A stretch of DNA of 64,000 bases from Anoplopoma fimbria. Its lineage: Eukaryota; Chordata; Actinopteri; Perciformes; Anoplopomatidae. Every line of letters starts with the position of its first letter. Position 1 is the stretch's first letter. The stretch lies in NCBI RefSeq assembly GCF_027596085.1, contig NC_072460.1:12902326-12966325 (forward strand), written 5' to 3'. Shown here one piece after another: positions 1 to 12,505 of this stretch. The notes under the pieces were generated by a model. That model was not told where the DNA came from, made no database searches, and worked only from the letters and a program-made list of their open reading frames with translations. A program made the translations under genes and the position numbers.

Positions 1-675
1 AGTTCAGTGAAACTATTTGAGAAAAATATAAATATTTACAATATAATGTGAGAAAATTCACACTCATCTCTGCTCTATTGTCATGATAGGGCAGTCACTA
101 GATAGATATGATTAGTTCTTTCTATTTTGGATGTAAAATATGTATTATCCAGGAATGGACATCAGGCTAAAAGCAGGAAACCCCCTATAGGGGCCATAAC
201 ATAACTCAACAGCCTGCCTTATGTTCAGGCTTCAAGCCTCACAGAGTGCCAGCTCTTCAGAGCGGCTATTTCCAAATTAAAAGCAGATTGTCAGCTATCA
301 GGACACCAACCGGCAGCTTCATTAAATGTCAGCCAGATGTAAATAGATTGGCTTAAGAAGCTCACCAGGTAAAATATGAAGGCTACAAACTTGACATTGG
401 CATTGAGCTGCCAAATACATAACAAAAGTCTTAACACTCCTGCGTTTGCATTAACACAGATTTGAAAGAGGCTTGGCTTGGGCATGCTTACCACTGGTGA
501 ACTACATGGCTGATAATTAACAGGCCTGCAGACACATCATTTCTGTTGCTGTCAGTGTTCTTAACCAGAGCCCTGAATGTATACACTTAAAGGCTACTTA
601 ATACTACAAACACAAAAAACTGTGAGTTGTGTATAATGTAGACAGATGTGCGTGTATGTATGATATAAAGGATAC
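1..675 (-). other. Part of intron 1 of the cacna1s-like gene
   Basis: This AT-rich stretch follows the splice donor of the cacna1s-like first coding exon (minus-strand GT at 674-675). I looked on the minus strand for the next channel exon, which should begin with the proline-phenylalanine start of transmembrane segment S1, and did not find it. The second exon must lie beyond the left edge. Nothing else is recognised here. Confidence 0.6.
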
Positions 676-857
676 TTCCACTCCACAATGCTGGTGCAGG
701 CCTTGCGGAAGGGATTTTTGAGGTTGAAGAGGAAGAGGGTTCTCGCAGGTCGAGGGTTTCCCCCTGTGGCCTGTAGCTTCTTCAGCTTCTCCCTCTGCTT
801 CCTCTTCAGCTCCTCTTCATTCATGATGACCAACTTGTCCTCTGCGTTGGCCGACAT
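676..857 (-). CDS. cacna1s: L-type voltage-gated calcium channel alpha-1 subunit, first coding exon only (partial gene)
   Basis: This exon encodes about 60 residues of the cytoplasmic N-terminus of a Cav1 channel pore subunit. In the S form this is the voltage sensor of skeletal-muscle excitation-contraction coupling, in the T-tubule membrane. The ATG is at 857. After a charged K/E-rich leader comes the signature block ([13 protein letters not shown], then [10 protein letters not shown]). Cav1 channels carry the same block as R-A-L-F-C-L-T-L-x-N-P-x-R-x-A-C-I-S-I-V-E-W just before segment S1. The exon ends in mid-codon at AA, followed by GTATCC as donor, so the Lys codon is completed by the next exon outside the window. 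The motif fits any Cav1 paralogue. I chose the S type because tmem9 lies just upstream on the same strand, as in human 1q32. Whether it is the a or b fish duplicate cannot be told. Confidence 0.8.
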
Positions 858-901
858 CTTGACGCCTCAAGTAAAGCTCCCAGTCCCGTAGAAGTGTGTC
901 T

Positions 902-940
902 TCTTACTGAATAATCCCAAACCGAGGCACTTTATATCTC
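902..940 (-). promoter_or_regulatory. Candidate TATA box and start region of cacna1s
   Basis: On the minus strand the sequence ATATAAAG (plus 930-937) lies about 75 bases upstream of the cacna1s ATG. Transcription would start near 902-907, giving a short leader of about 45 bases. A CAGTTG E-box (1126-1131) and a CAGCTG E-box (1363-1368) lie further upstream, which suits a muscle gene. The sites are seen; their function is inferred. Confidence 0.35.
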
Positions 941-1885
941 CCCGTTGTGAAGGCCCCTGAGCTCCAGACCTGCCGATTCCTTTAAGCGCTCCTCCGCCGC
1001 CTTCTCTCCCTCTGACTCTCTCTCCCTCACACAGAGCCACAGGCCTCTCCTCCTGGTTGAGGGTCTCTGACAGAAAAAACCCCTTGGCAGAGAAAAATAA
1101 CAGGAGCCCAGAGTGGCTGGACGAGCAGTTGGCCCTGCTCTAGTTTAAATTTAGACTGTGAACCACTGACAGGCCATGCTTGGGGATGGTTAGGGGGGTG
1201 TGGGGGCAGAAGATGGGAGTAGATGTTATCAAGGGGAGGTTGGGTCAGGGCAGCAGTGGCAGACTAGATCACAAGAAGGGGAGAGACATAGTTTAGGGGC
1301 CTTGCGCAGTAGCAGAATAGCACCAGTAGCTCCTTGAACCTGCTCTCCTTTCAAAACAGATTCAGCTGCTCTGCTGCTGTAAACTGGTGTTGAACCCTAA
1401 ACTGGGAACACGAACAGACATTTCTGCCTCAGAATCTCTAACACTGTTAACATATTGGACATTCTCTATCTGAATCCTTTGTGAAAGAACCCTCTCCCCA
1501 ATCAAGCATTTCTAATCAGTATATTATTATCTAATAAACTCTTATAACACACTCTTTTGTAGTTGTAGGCTGATATTAGTGTTTTTATATATTTATCAAC
1601 ACCAGTAAGTCATCAAATTAAGCAAGAATTGTTGACAAATACTGTACATTAATAAACACTTACTGTGTCCGTTTATGATTTTATTCATATCATATCAAAC
1701 TGTTTATATACTGCTTAAAAAGCAGGTGATCGGGTTGGAAGGGTTTCCAATTTGGGTTTCAATATAGAAAATGCAAGCAAAAAAATTGTGTTAACTAATC
1801 AAACTGATATTCAATGGTAAGCCTTACTTCAGGCCTACATTCCAACATCTCGTTTTGTAAAGATTAAAATGTGCTCAAAAATGAG

Positions 1886-2045
1886 TGCCTAGGTAGCCGA
1901 GTGGTTACAGCGCATGCCATTTACCTGCAACGTCTAGAGTTCGCTTCTGGCCTTGGGACCTTGGTTGTATGTTATACCCTTCTCTTTCCCATGTCTACAC
2001 TGTCCTATGTCAAATAAGGGTAAAAATAAATCTTTAAAAACAATG
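1886..2045 (+). mobile_element. tRNA-derived SINE
   Basis: An RNA polymerase III promoter of tRNA type is visible. The A-box-like sequence TAGCCGAGTGG is at 1894-1904 and the B-box-like sequence GAGTTCGCTTC is at 1937-1947, at tRNA-like spacing. A non-tRNA body follows and ends in an A-rich, AATAAA-like tail near 2020-2045. The A box resembles leucine/serine-type tRNAs. The copy is diverged, and I do not assign a named fish SINE family. Confidence 0.6.
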
Positions 2046-2380
2046 AAAAAGGTGCCCAGAATCAATCATTTGTACAACAGAATTCTTATGATTTTCAATG
2101 ATTAAGGGAACAAAATAACAGATACAGCAGCATCTAACTTTTTCGTTTGTGTACAGTACATGTATGCAAGCCCACTTATTGTGTACTCTGTCGCCCCCTA
2201 TTGTCAATCAGCAATAGCAGAGACTTCTGCAGCAAAAATCTGAAGGAATGGGGGGAAAAAAAATCAATAAAAGGTATTTATATATTTTTTTATTTCACAT
2301 CAAGCCGGATGTATAAACATTAGCAGTCAAATACTCCAGTGAGTCTGGAGAAATATATAATAACAAAAAACTGATACCAG

Positions 2381-2402
2381 TTAAATTAAATTAAATTAAA
2401 TT
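2381..2402 (+). repeat. AAATT pentanucleotide microsatellite
   Basis: About four tandem copies of TTAAA/AAATT are visible in AT-rich intergenic DNA. Confidence 0.7.
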
Positions 2403-3636
2403 GACATCAAATCAATCAAAAAAAACTCAACAATAATACAAACCATGACTGACAAATTAAAAGTTCCCCAACTGGGAGCTTCAGTAGTAGATGCAACGAG
2501 GAATTCACTGACACATAATGATGTACATGAGGGGCCAAGAGGCATCCTGATTCTGCCACAGTTCACCGCATCATCAGAAACTTTACTGATTTTAGACATT
2601 CTCAATTAGAAGAGATTTGATGACACTGAGGAAAGTTTGAAAGTTTGTTAAATGCCCCTTCTCCATTTCCCTCAATGCATGGGCTTGTTCAACTAAATGA
2701 ACAAGCCTTTTTCCAATCAGTTTCCACAGGTACATTCAAGATAAAAGATTGAATTTATACTAATTAAATAACCAATACTGCTTAAACTAATGAACTGGTA
2801 GACCTTACTATCGGTTATATTTTTTAAGCTGACATTTAGGATCAATGATTTGCACTGGACTTTGTTGTTACACGTTCACCCGCATAAGGAAAGAAACAGA
2901 AAAAGGCACATACTGGGGCTTGTTGGGGCTCTTAAATGTAGCAAGGTCAAAGCTTTAAAATAACAAACCCAAAAATAAATAATCCATTAATCCAAATGGC
3001 CATAACTATGCCCAGGTAATTATGCATAGCAATGGGAGACAAATAAATGATAATATTAATTATCATAAATAAATTAATGTAAGTGCTAAACTAGAAAATG
3101 TGCTATGCTTGAAAACAGCATAGGTAGAGTACTCTTTCTACCCAAATAGCTAAACAGACCATTCACATTCACAAGGCCTGTAGTGAAGTAACTTCATAAA
3201 TTATGCCACAAGAAAAACAGCTTAACAAAATACCAAATTAGCAAGAGAAATTATCACGAGGAAGCTAAAATACTATTCACAGTCTTGCTTAATAGAGAAT
3301 TTTTTTTTTTTTTTACTTTATCAAGACATTAAATATCCGTTGCATTGTAAATTTCTGAAATGATTGACATGGTTTATAGCCGTTTACAGTGCGTAACAAT
3401 GCCGTTTTTTCACGACTGCAATTTTGCCTAAAATGTCACATCTAATAAATAAAAAAATCATCTGCTTGTTAGATCAGTGTGTTTAAATGTTTTCTTAGTG
3501 AGGAAATACTTATTCAGAGGGTGCAGTACACAGCATTAACAAAGAGGTTAGTAATAGTGCAGCTGGTGACAGTGTAATAGCGCTGAGCCCAGTTAAGTTA
3601 CCTATTCTAATCCTTCTTTAAAATCAGCTGTGGGGT

Positions 3637-5747
<2,111 letters not shown>

Positions 5748-5933
5748 TTTCCTGCAGCAGACACGGTTTGCTCCACTGCTGCAGAATCACCTGCTGCGCG
5801 CTGTCAAAACAGACGCAGCGTTAGCAGCTGGCTAGCACGAGACAACAAGCGACACAAAGGGATTCACTGCAGAACGACTGAAGCTAAAGGCAACCTTGTG
5901 ATGTCATTTAACCACCAATACAGTTAACTTACG

Positions 5934-6045
5934 TTGTAATGGTAGCTGGAGTGTTTGTTTCTGCTACGCATTCAGGATGTAGCAACGCAGCAGCCAGCTG
6001 TTTTTAGAAGAAAGATGCCTAAAGAAATGTTGGACTTCCGGGTTG
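5934..6045 (-). promoter_or_regulatory. tmem9 promoter and candidate untranslated first exon
   Basis: A good minus-strand splice donor (CAAC|GTAAGT, GT at plus 5931-5932) lies upstream of the tmem9 start codon. A possible acceptor (CTGCAG) sits a few bases before the ATG, so a non-coding first exon of about 110 bases is likely. Its upstream edge carries the ETS-family core ACTTCCGG (6034-6041), common at TATA-less housekeeping start sites. The splice signals are seen; the transcription start is inferred. Confidence 0.4.
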
Positions 6046-7703
6046 TCGTCATACGATGAAACGTGCAGTGACACTGCCACCTACTGGACACAAATACAAA
6101 AATAGATACAGCGGGTACAATTTTTATAGGCCATCAGTTGGGACTGAACCAGATAATATTACTTTACACTGACAAGGGGCAGGATTGCTTTCTATTTACT
6201 GATAGATTTCAGCTGGTGTCTTGGCTTTCCATGCCTTTTTGCACCTCCCTTTCTTCATGTGTTCTATACTTTTTCCCTGTGTCATTCCATTTTATTACAC
6301 ATAACTTAATTTCTGAATTTATTTGTTTTGTTTTGTTATGGATTACTTGGGTTGTTACCGACATCTGGTGAAAATACTTATGTTCAATACTTATTTTACC
6401 CGCTGTATGTACTCTACTTTGTAACTTGCATTGTATGTTACTTTTTACTCCCCAACATTTCAGAGTTAAATATCCTACTTTTTCTTTACTGCTAGTCATA
6501 TCACAGGTATAGATACACGTTTCCTTAATATTTTACATATAAAACACATGGTCATCACATATAATATGATGGATTGTTATTTACAGGGGTGTAGTAATGA
6601 GGGAAATATTGGAACTTACTGCCCAGGGCCCCAACATGCAAAGGGCTCTTAGAAAGTCTGCAATTACATTTTATTTTTTTTTAAATCTGAAGAAATATTA
6701 TCAGTATTAGCATTATAAGTAAACTAATACTGTTGGACCAAATAAATTGTCAAAAAAGTGTCCAAGTAATATTTGAGCCTCTCTGCTATCTTGATCGCTT
6801 TTACTATTGTGTTTAGAAACATTTCTGTTGTAAATACAGTATACTTGAAGCAGGATCAGAAATGTTTAACACTTTAGACTGAGTTATCATTTAACATGAC
6901 TCCCTCTCTGTATTAAAAGCAGTCAATCAGTTTGAGGGTGATAGCAGATTACAATCCAGTGTATTAATACTGAGGCTCCCAATTTTTGACTTGGGACTTA
7001 TATGGATTCTGCCTTTAAGTCTCTATGGTTTCATTCAATTCAATAGTATAAAACATAACAATATAACACTGGCAAGGGTCATTCTACTTTTAATACTTTG
7101 TTAGTATATTTTTCTGCTTTGAATGCAGGTCTTTAACTGGAGTATTTGTACATTAGGGTATTGCTTCTTTTTACGTTACTGTTTTTATCTTCCGCACACA
7201 GAAACACACCTCAGGCGATTCTTTTATTTTAAAGTATCTGGAGAAACAATCATCGTTTATCAGTCAGATTTATGATAACATAACATCAACATTCTGTATT
7301 ATTTTAAACACACGGCCAGAGAATTTGTGACTCATCAGAATGTTTTCCCATATCTTTAAGTCAACACAGTATTTTTAAAAACTATTTTACGTCAAATCAT
7401 GTCTCCCTTGTGATATTTGAAATGTAAGCCCCAGCTTCTTGAGCCAATCAATACCTCTATTTCCTGGTAATCCTGCTTTCACATCTTTCTGTAAGATACT
7501 CATACATTTAATAAGCCATAGAAATCAATGCCTCACAAATTCATCCTGAACCACTTGAGCTTGCGGTCGCAGAGATCAATTGAGACCATGGTTATTTCTC
7601 TAATGAGCTATGACATCGGTGTGAACAACCCCATCCTCTGTGTAACCTCAAACATGCATGTGCTGCTTGATTCAACCTCTTAAAACAAATGCAATGGTTA
7701 CTG

Positions 7704-7760
7704 TTCATTCATTCATTCATTCATTCATTCATTCATTCATTCATTCATTCATTCATTCAT
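7704..7760 (+). repeat. TTCA tetranucleotide microsatellite
   Basis: About 14 perfect copies of the tetramer ATTC/TTCA are visible. Confidence 0.95.
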
Positions 7761-9635
7761 GCCTGCATTTATTCATCTGTGTAATAATCACTGTGTGTCT
7801 TTGTAGCCATAATGCATGTAGTATAATAAACCAGCTCATAAACTCTCCTCAGTTTGTGACTTATGCAAGCCCTCCATTTGTATTTCGTTCTCTCAGTCCT
7901 GTCATTGTAAGCCACTTAGTTCTCTGTCTTCTCTGATGCATGGCTGCCCTTTACACCCTTAGGCCAATTACAGCATAAATGACAGTGGCCAGAGCTCAGT
8001 GCTAGGTCTCATTATCGCTTCAGAGCTCTCATGAAGAAGGAAAAGGGTGATTCATTTCCTTTTTAGGTAGATGTAGCCAATATTATTCATTTTTAGAAAG
8101 AAAAGAAATCTAGTTACTTTATGTAAAATAGTTTATTAGCTCTAAACAAAACTGTAATTGATGCAGACAGTTACAAATGTTTTGACAAAGTTTGTGGGCA
8201 GAGACTGCGCACACAGTCTGATTATAAAATAGCAAAGGAAAATTATCCATAATGGAAACACTGCAGAGAAATCTGCCTTATAAACAAACCCAAATAAGTA
8301 AAGTTCTCTTATTTATCAAGGTACCTGGAGTTATTGACTGAATCACATTATTCAGGCATTAATTTTCATGGGACTGAAAATAGCAGGCAGTTTGCCCACT
8401 AGGAGATGCTATAAGGCCCAAGGCAAAGCAATCTGAATCCAGACCAGCAGACTTTAGTTAAAGCAGACTTTGGAGTGGTCTAGAGGGATACAGATAAGAT
8501 GTAGGAAGACATGTAAAGTAAAACAAGAATGAATATGTTGTGAAATCCACAAGTGAAGCTACATAAAAACAACTTTGATTTTGTTTAATATGAATTGCAT
8601 TAATGGCAGGTCTTTAACACCACAGAATACAAAGTGACTCCACAGTATTTGATATGAATGATTGTAGATATATATTGTAACTAAAAATGTATTTCATTTA
8701 TAGCATACAAATAAAGTCATACATGCCCAACTGAAAGAAGATACCAGTGTAGTTTCAATACACCCCTGCACCTTTCAGCATTGTTCTTTTTGACCTTTAT
8801 AACATCATCTGCAGTATCTTTTTGCTCTCCGCCTTTCCTCTGTATCATGCTTTTGTAGAGAACACTGTTTGAATAACAAAACAATCTCTTTGTGTTAACT
8901 CTCCTCTCCTCCCCTCTCCTGTCCTATCGGCTGAGGCGATGCATTGTGGGCAGCAGGACTACTCTAATAGACACACATGGTAATTACAGTAGTAGGAGGC
9001 AGCAGACAGTGGTGGTCCAGGGACAGCACAAAACTATAAATCACAACTCCTGGTTCCGCCCTCCTGAGCGTAGCCGATCACGCTCAACCAAAAAAGCAAT
9101 TCTGCCAACATGTGTTTGCACATTTGTCTTCATCAGCCACTGGCTTGTTTTGGGCCCCTGCGACGGAATTTTCCTTCAAACGTGGCCTACTTCTCAAGTG
9201 TTACAGTCAAAGTCAGCTCCATCAGACTGAACAATTAGCCGCACTTGAGATGTAGCGAGCATAGTTATTCCATGTAAGCAAAAAAACTATAATGTATAAG
9301 GGTGAAGAGGTAACTTTGACCATTGTGGTGAAGTAAAAAAAACTAAACAAAAACAAGAATGAAACTATAAAATACATACAAAATATAGCCTCAATCACCT
9401 TCACCTTAGTCAATGTTTTTTGTTTCTAAGGTAGCATAAGATGTTTAAGGAGTCTTTACCAAAGAGGTGGCAATAGCAAAGGTGTTAGAAAAGTAGGCAG
9501 TGATGGTGATTCAGAGTACAGTGTGTGTCCCTTTCCTGCTTTATCCATACGGACAGCTGCCTGTCAGCCAGCTGAGCCCATGCAGAGAGGAGGTGTCTGC
9601 TGAGGAGCTGGTGTCAGCAAGGTGAGAGCAGAGCC

Positions 9636-9662
9636 CAGCTGAGCTGAGCTGAGCTGAGCTGA
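9636..9662 (+). repeat. GAGCT pentanucleotide repeat
   Basis: About five perfect copies of the pentamer GAGCT lie within a GC-richer patch. Each unit contributes an AGCTGAGCT overlap. Confidence 0.85.
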
Positions 9663-11340
9663 AATGGATGCAGAAGAGAGAGTGTCTCCTGCCTCTGAGG
9701 GACAAAGATTTTCAGCAAGGAAACAGACTGCTGGAGCAGGAGACTCAGCCAGACAGAACATGAAAGGCAAGAGCGGCCATGACACATGATGGACACAAAC
9801 GCAGGGAGAGAAGCTGCCTCCTCTTCCTCCCCTTTTCCCCCCTGCTCGCTATTCCCCCTCCTTCAGCAGTGCTGCACAGAAACAGGACCCCTGAAGAAGA
9901 GGGGAAAAGGGAAGGGAGAGATTATGCTTGAAACATGGTGCTTCCCAGTTGAACTCTAGCCCCCTGTAATGTGTGGTCTTTGATGTTGCCGTAGATGTTT
10001 AAGAGAGATGCAGGGAAGCTTCAAAGAGAGCTAAAGGCCAATCATAGAATTGTGGCATGTTGGTAGGAAAAAAAAACAGCAAGCTGCCAGAAATCCACAT
10101 GCATCCTTCAAGAGGGACCAGGGTTCAGGCAAGAAGACAGCTGAAAACAATAGCTAGAACTGAAAGGTGACATGAATTGAAAGGTAGATAAATAGCTGCA
10201 GGGGAGGAAGGAAGTTTGTTGTTGGTATAAAAGGATGCGATGTAGGCTTTTGTCTCGGAAAAGCTGCCAGTTGGTTTAACAAGGCTTGACAGGCCAGTCA
10301 ATAGACTGTCAGCCAATAATGTCCACATTTCAGTGACACCAGCGCTCAGCATTTATACATCCAGTGATGCATAGAATCCTTAAAGATAGATATGCTACGC
10401 ACCTGGCTGTTCAAGGCAGCTTGTCACATATGTCTCACCAACACAGACCCATATAGAAAACATATGTGACACCTTCTCTGTGTCAGCTGCCTCAAAGAAT
10501 AAGGGTAAACATGCTATAAATGGTGAAATGTCACAAAGAGTCAAGGGTTTGTCTGACAAAACTATGGCAGATCAGAAAACGTTGTCAAGACTTATCCTTC
10601 CAAGAAGGACCTCACCCATAATTTCTCCTGTCTGTGGTGGGGGAGGGGGTCTTCATGTGGTAGAGGGGCTTTTTCTTAATTGGATGGTGATGAGTCATAG
10701 AGATCTAGTTGAACCCAATCTCCAGAGATTCCAATGTTGTGGCAGGTTGTTATCCACCAGCCCCAGCTAAAGGCCACATCTGCAGGCATGATGGGTTTTG
10801 TCTGCAGGGGCCTCCTCCTCCAAACGCCACTGTGACTTACCTTCCTCTGTTTAGGCATTTACTACAATCTGACCTGGCAGCTCGGTGATGTGTCACCATG
10901 GACTAGCCCCCGGCACTTTCACAAACACAAACCTGAAACTTAAGACATAGATGCTATAAAGTACACGCAGCATGGCTGAATAACAGATAACCATCTTCTG
11001 TAGACAAGGGAAACATTGGAATGGTGCTTTTTCGCTCACTGAGACCACAAGTAGCTTGCAGTGAATCAGATGTAAACAGAGGGATCTGAGACCCGACTTG
11101 TCATCTCACAGCTTCAGAAATCAATAGAGCCCCACGTTCTCCCTTTAATCTCGACACACGTGTGGACTAAGCTTGGGCTGTCTGGGCCTGAAAAGGAAGC
11201 AGGGAAGTAGAAAGAGAAGTAAAGGCGGCAGGCACAAAGAAAAGAGAGGACCAGATGTGAGGATTGAGTAAGGGGACATCTCCTATGTGGTAAAATAGCG
11301 TTGATCAATTCAGTTTGGGAATTAAAAAGGTTGAATTTAA

Positions 11341-11569
11341 GGGGTTACTTTACCCAAAAAATAACAAACATATTTTTTCATGTTCTTCATTTTGTCCCAG
11401 ATTTTGGATTGTCGTCTGACATTGCCTCCTACCAAAAAGTTGAAGTGCATTAATTTTGTTTTCGGTGCTTACACCATTGACAAAAGACATTACTAAATTT
11501 AATTGATAATATGTCTTCCCCGAAAAATGGTTCCATTTTTCTGGATAAACAGATTTTCTTAGAATTACT
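11341..11569. repeat. Possible dispersed repeat next to the LINE remnant
   Basis: The text resembles a dispersed teleost element that I recall only loosely: an opening 'ttactttacccaaaaaataacaaacatat'-like sequence, then a gene-free AT-rich body. The assignment is weak and comes from memory of similar sequence, not from terminal repeats seen here. Confidence 0.25.
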
Positions 11570-12505
11570 CACTACCAATCTGGAGGGTGCAATCCACCTT
11601 TTCCCGGCAAAGAAATATGGCCTCAGACTTGGAGCTACTGACTCTCATCCCGATCGTTTCACATTTAGCTGAAAACCGTTCCTGTGTTATGAAGGTTACG
11701 TTCTGAAGGAGCCAACAGAACCACATCATCTGTAAAAAGCATAGACGCAATTCTGATGTGCCTAAAACAGACACTGGCAGCAACCTAAGGACCGACTCCT
11801 ACTACAACTTCTAGTAGCCGCTGGAGGCTTTGAACATGGCTGACCCGGATTCCATGACCCCAGCCTCCATTTGGGTTTACCAGGTCTGTCCAGCAGCCTC
11901 CCCCGCCATCTGATCCAACTCAACACCAGGTGTAGATCAGATGACAGCTCTGCTCCTCTCTTGAACTGAGTTTCCAAGACATACAGCTGTAGATCTGATG
12001 ATACAACCAAAAAGTCGCTCATTGATCTTCGGCCTAGGGTGCCCTGGTACCAAGTACATTTATGATCCGCCCAACACTTGAACATTGTGTCTGTTATGAC
12101 CAGTCCATCCAAGTCCACAAACAAAGCATCCCTTGGCTGCAGAACAGGCAGGCTGTTCTTCACCTGCCTCAAGGTTTCTCCATGGTTGCCCACTTGAGCG
12201 TTGAAGTCCCAGATTAGCAAAAACAACAGCCACAGACTTCTTCTCAGTAACTTGCAGTCACATAGAGGCTACCCTCATGTTCCAGGGAACATTTCAACAC
12301 AGTATCCACACACCCAACCATCGCTTCTCGCCCCTGGGCGACTACAAAATAGGCTAGAGTCCAGCCCCTCTCCCGGAGTTTGGTTCCAGAACTATGTGTG
12401 GAGGTGAGCCCAACTATGTCGAGTTGGTAGTGCTCCACCTCCTGAACCAGCTCTGGTTCCTTAACCTCCAGAGAGGTGACATTCCACAACCCTAGAGCCA
12501 TCGAC
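11570..12505 (-). pseudogene. Degraded LINE retrotransposon: AP endonuclease joined to part of reverse transcriptase
   Basis: Read on the minus strand, this is the remnant of a non-LTR retrotransposon. The N-terminal endonuclease part (about 12500-11830) shows WNVTSL, ELVQEVEHYQLDIVGLTSTH and WDFNAQVGNHGET. It continues with ITDTMF, HKCTWYQGTLGRRSMSDFLV, the D-LHLVLSWIRWRGR block and LDRPGKPK, an order typical of fish LINE endonucleases. It then jumps directly to a late reverse-transcriptase stretch (about 11760-11575). That stretch holds the polymerase active-site box in the form FTDDVVLLA (third base frame), followed by MRVSSSKSEA and DCTLQIGSE. The middle of the polymerase is missing and frames shift between blocks, so the copy is dead. 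The family was not resolved. Confidence 0.75.

Larger units (their letters stand above)
941..3636. other. Intergenic: cacna1s upstream region and tmem9 3' region
   Basis: The first part (941-1150) is pyrimidine-rich and probably cacna1s upstream DNA. The remainder is AT-rich and holds a tRNA-derived SINE near 1886-2045, a short AAATT pentamer run near 2381-2402 and the probable tmem9 3' UTR below 3637. Its poly(A) signal is uncertain; the nearest minus-strand AATAAA that I see is at 2289-2294. No bHLH gene of the ASCL type, which separates these genes in human, is visible. Confidence 0.5.
6061..11340. other. Gene desert, first part
   Basis: No coding exon is recognised on either strand; the open frames present are short and lack codon-like composition. 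The region is AT-rich up to about 8.9 kb and more mixed after that. It holds an ATTC microsatellite, a GAGCT microsatellite and traces of a fish repeat rich in ACTTTTACT-type motifs (about 6395-6470 and 7030-7170). Confidence 0.5.
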
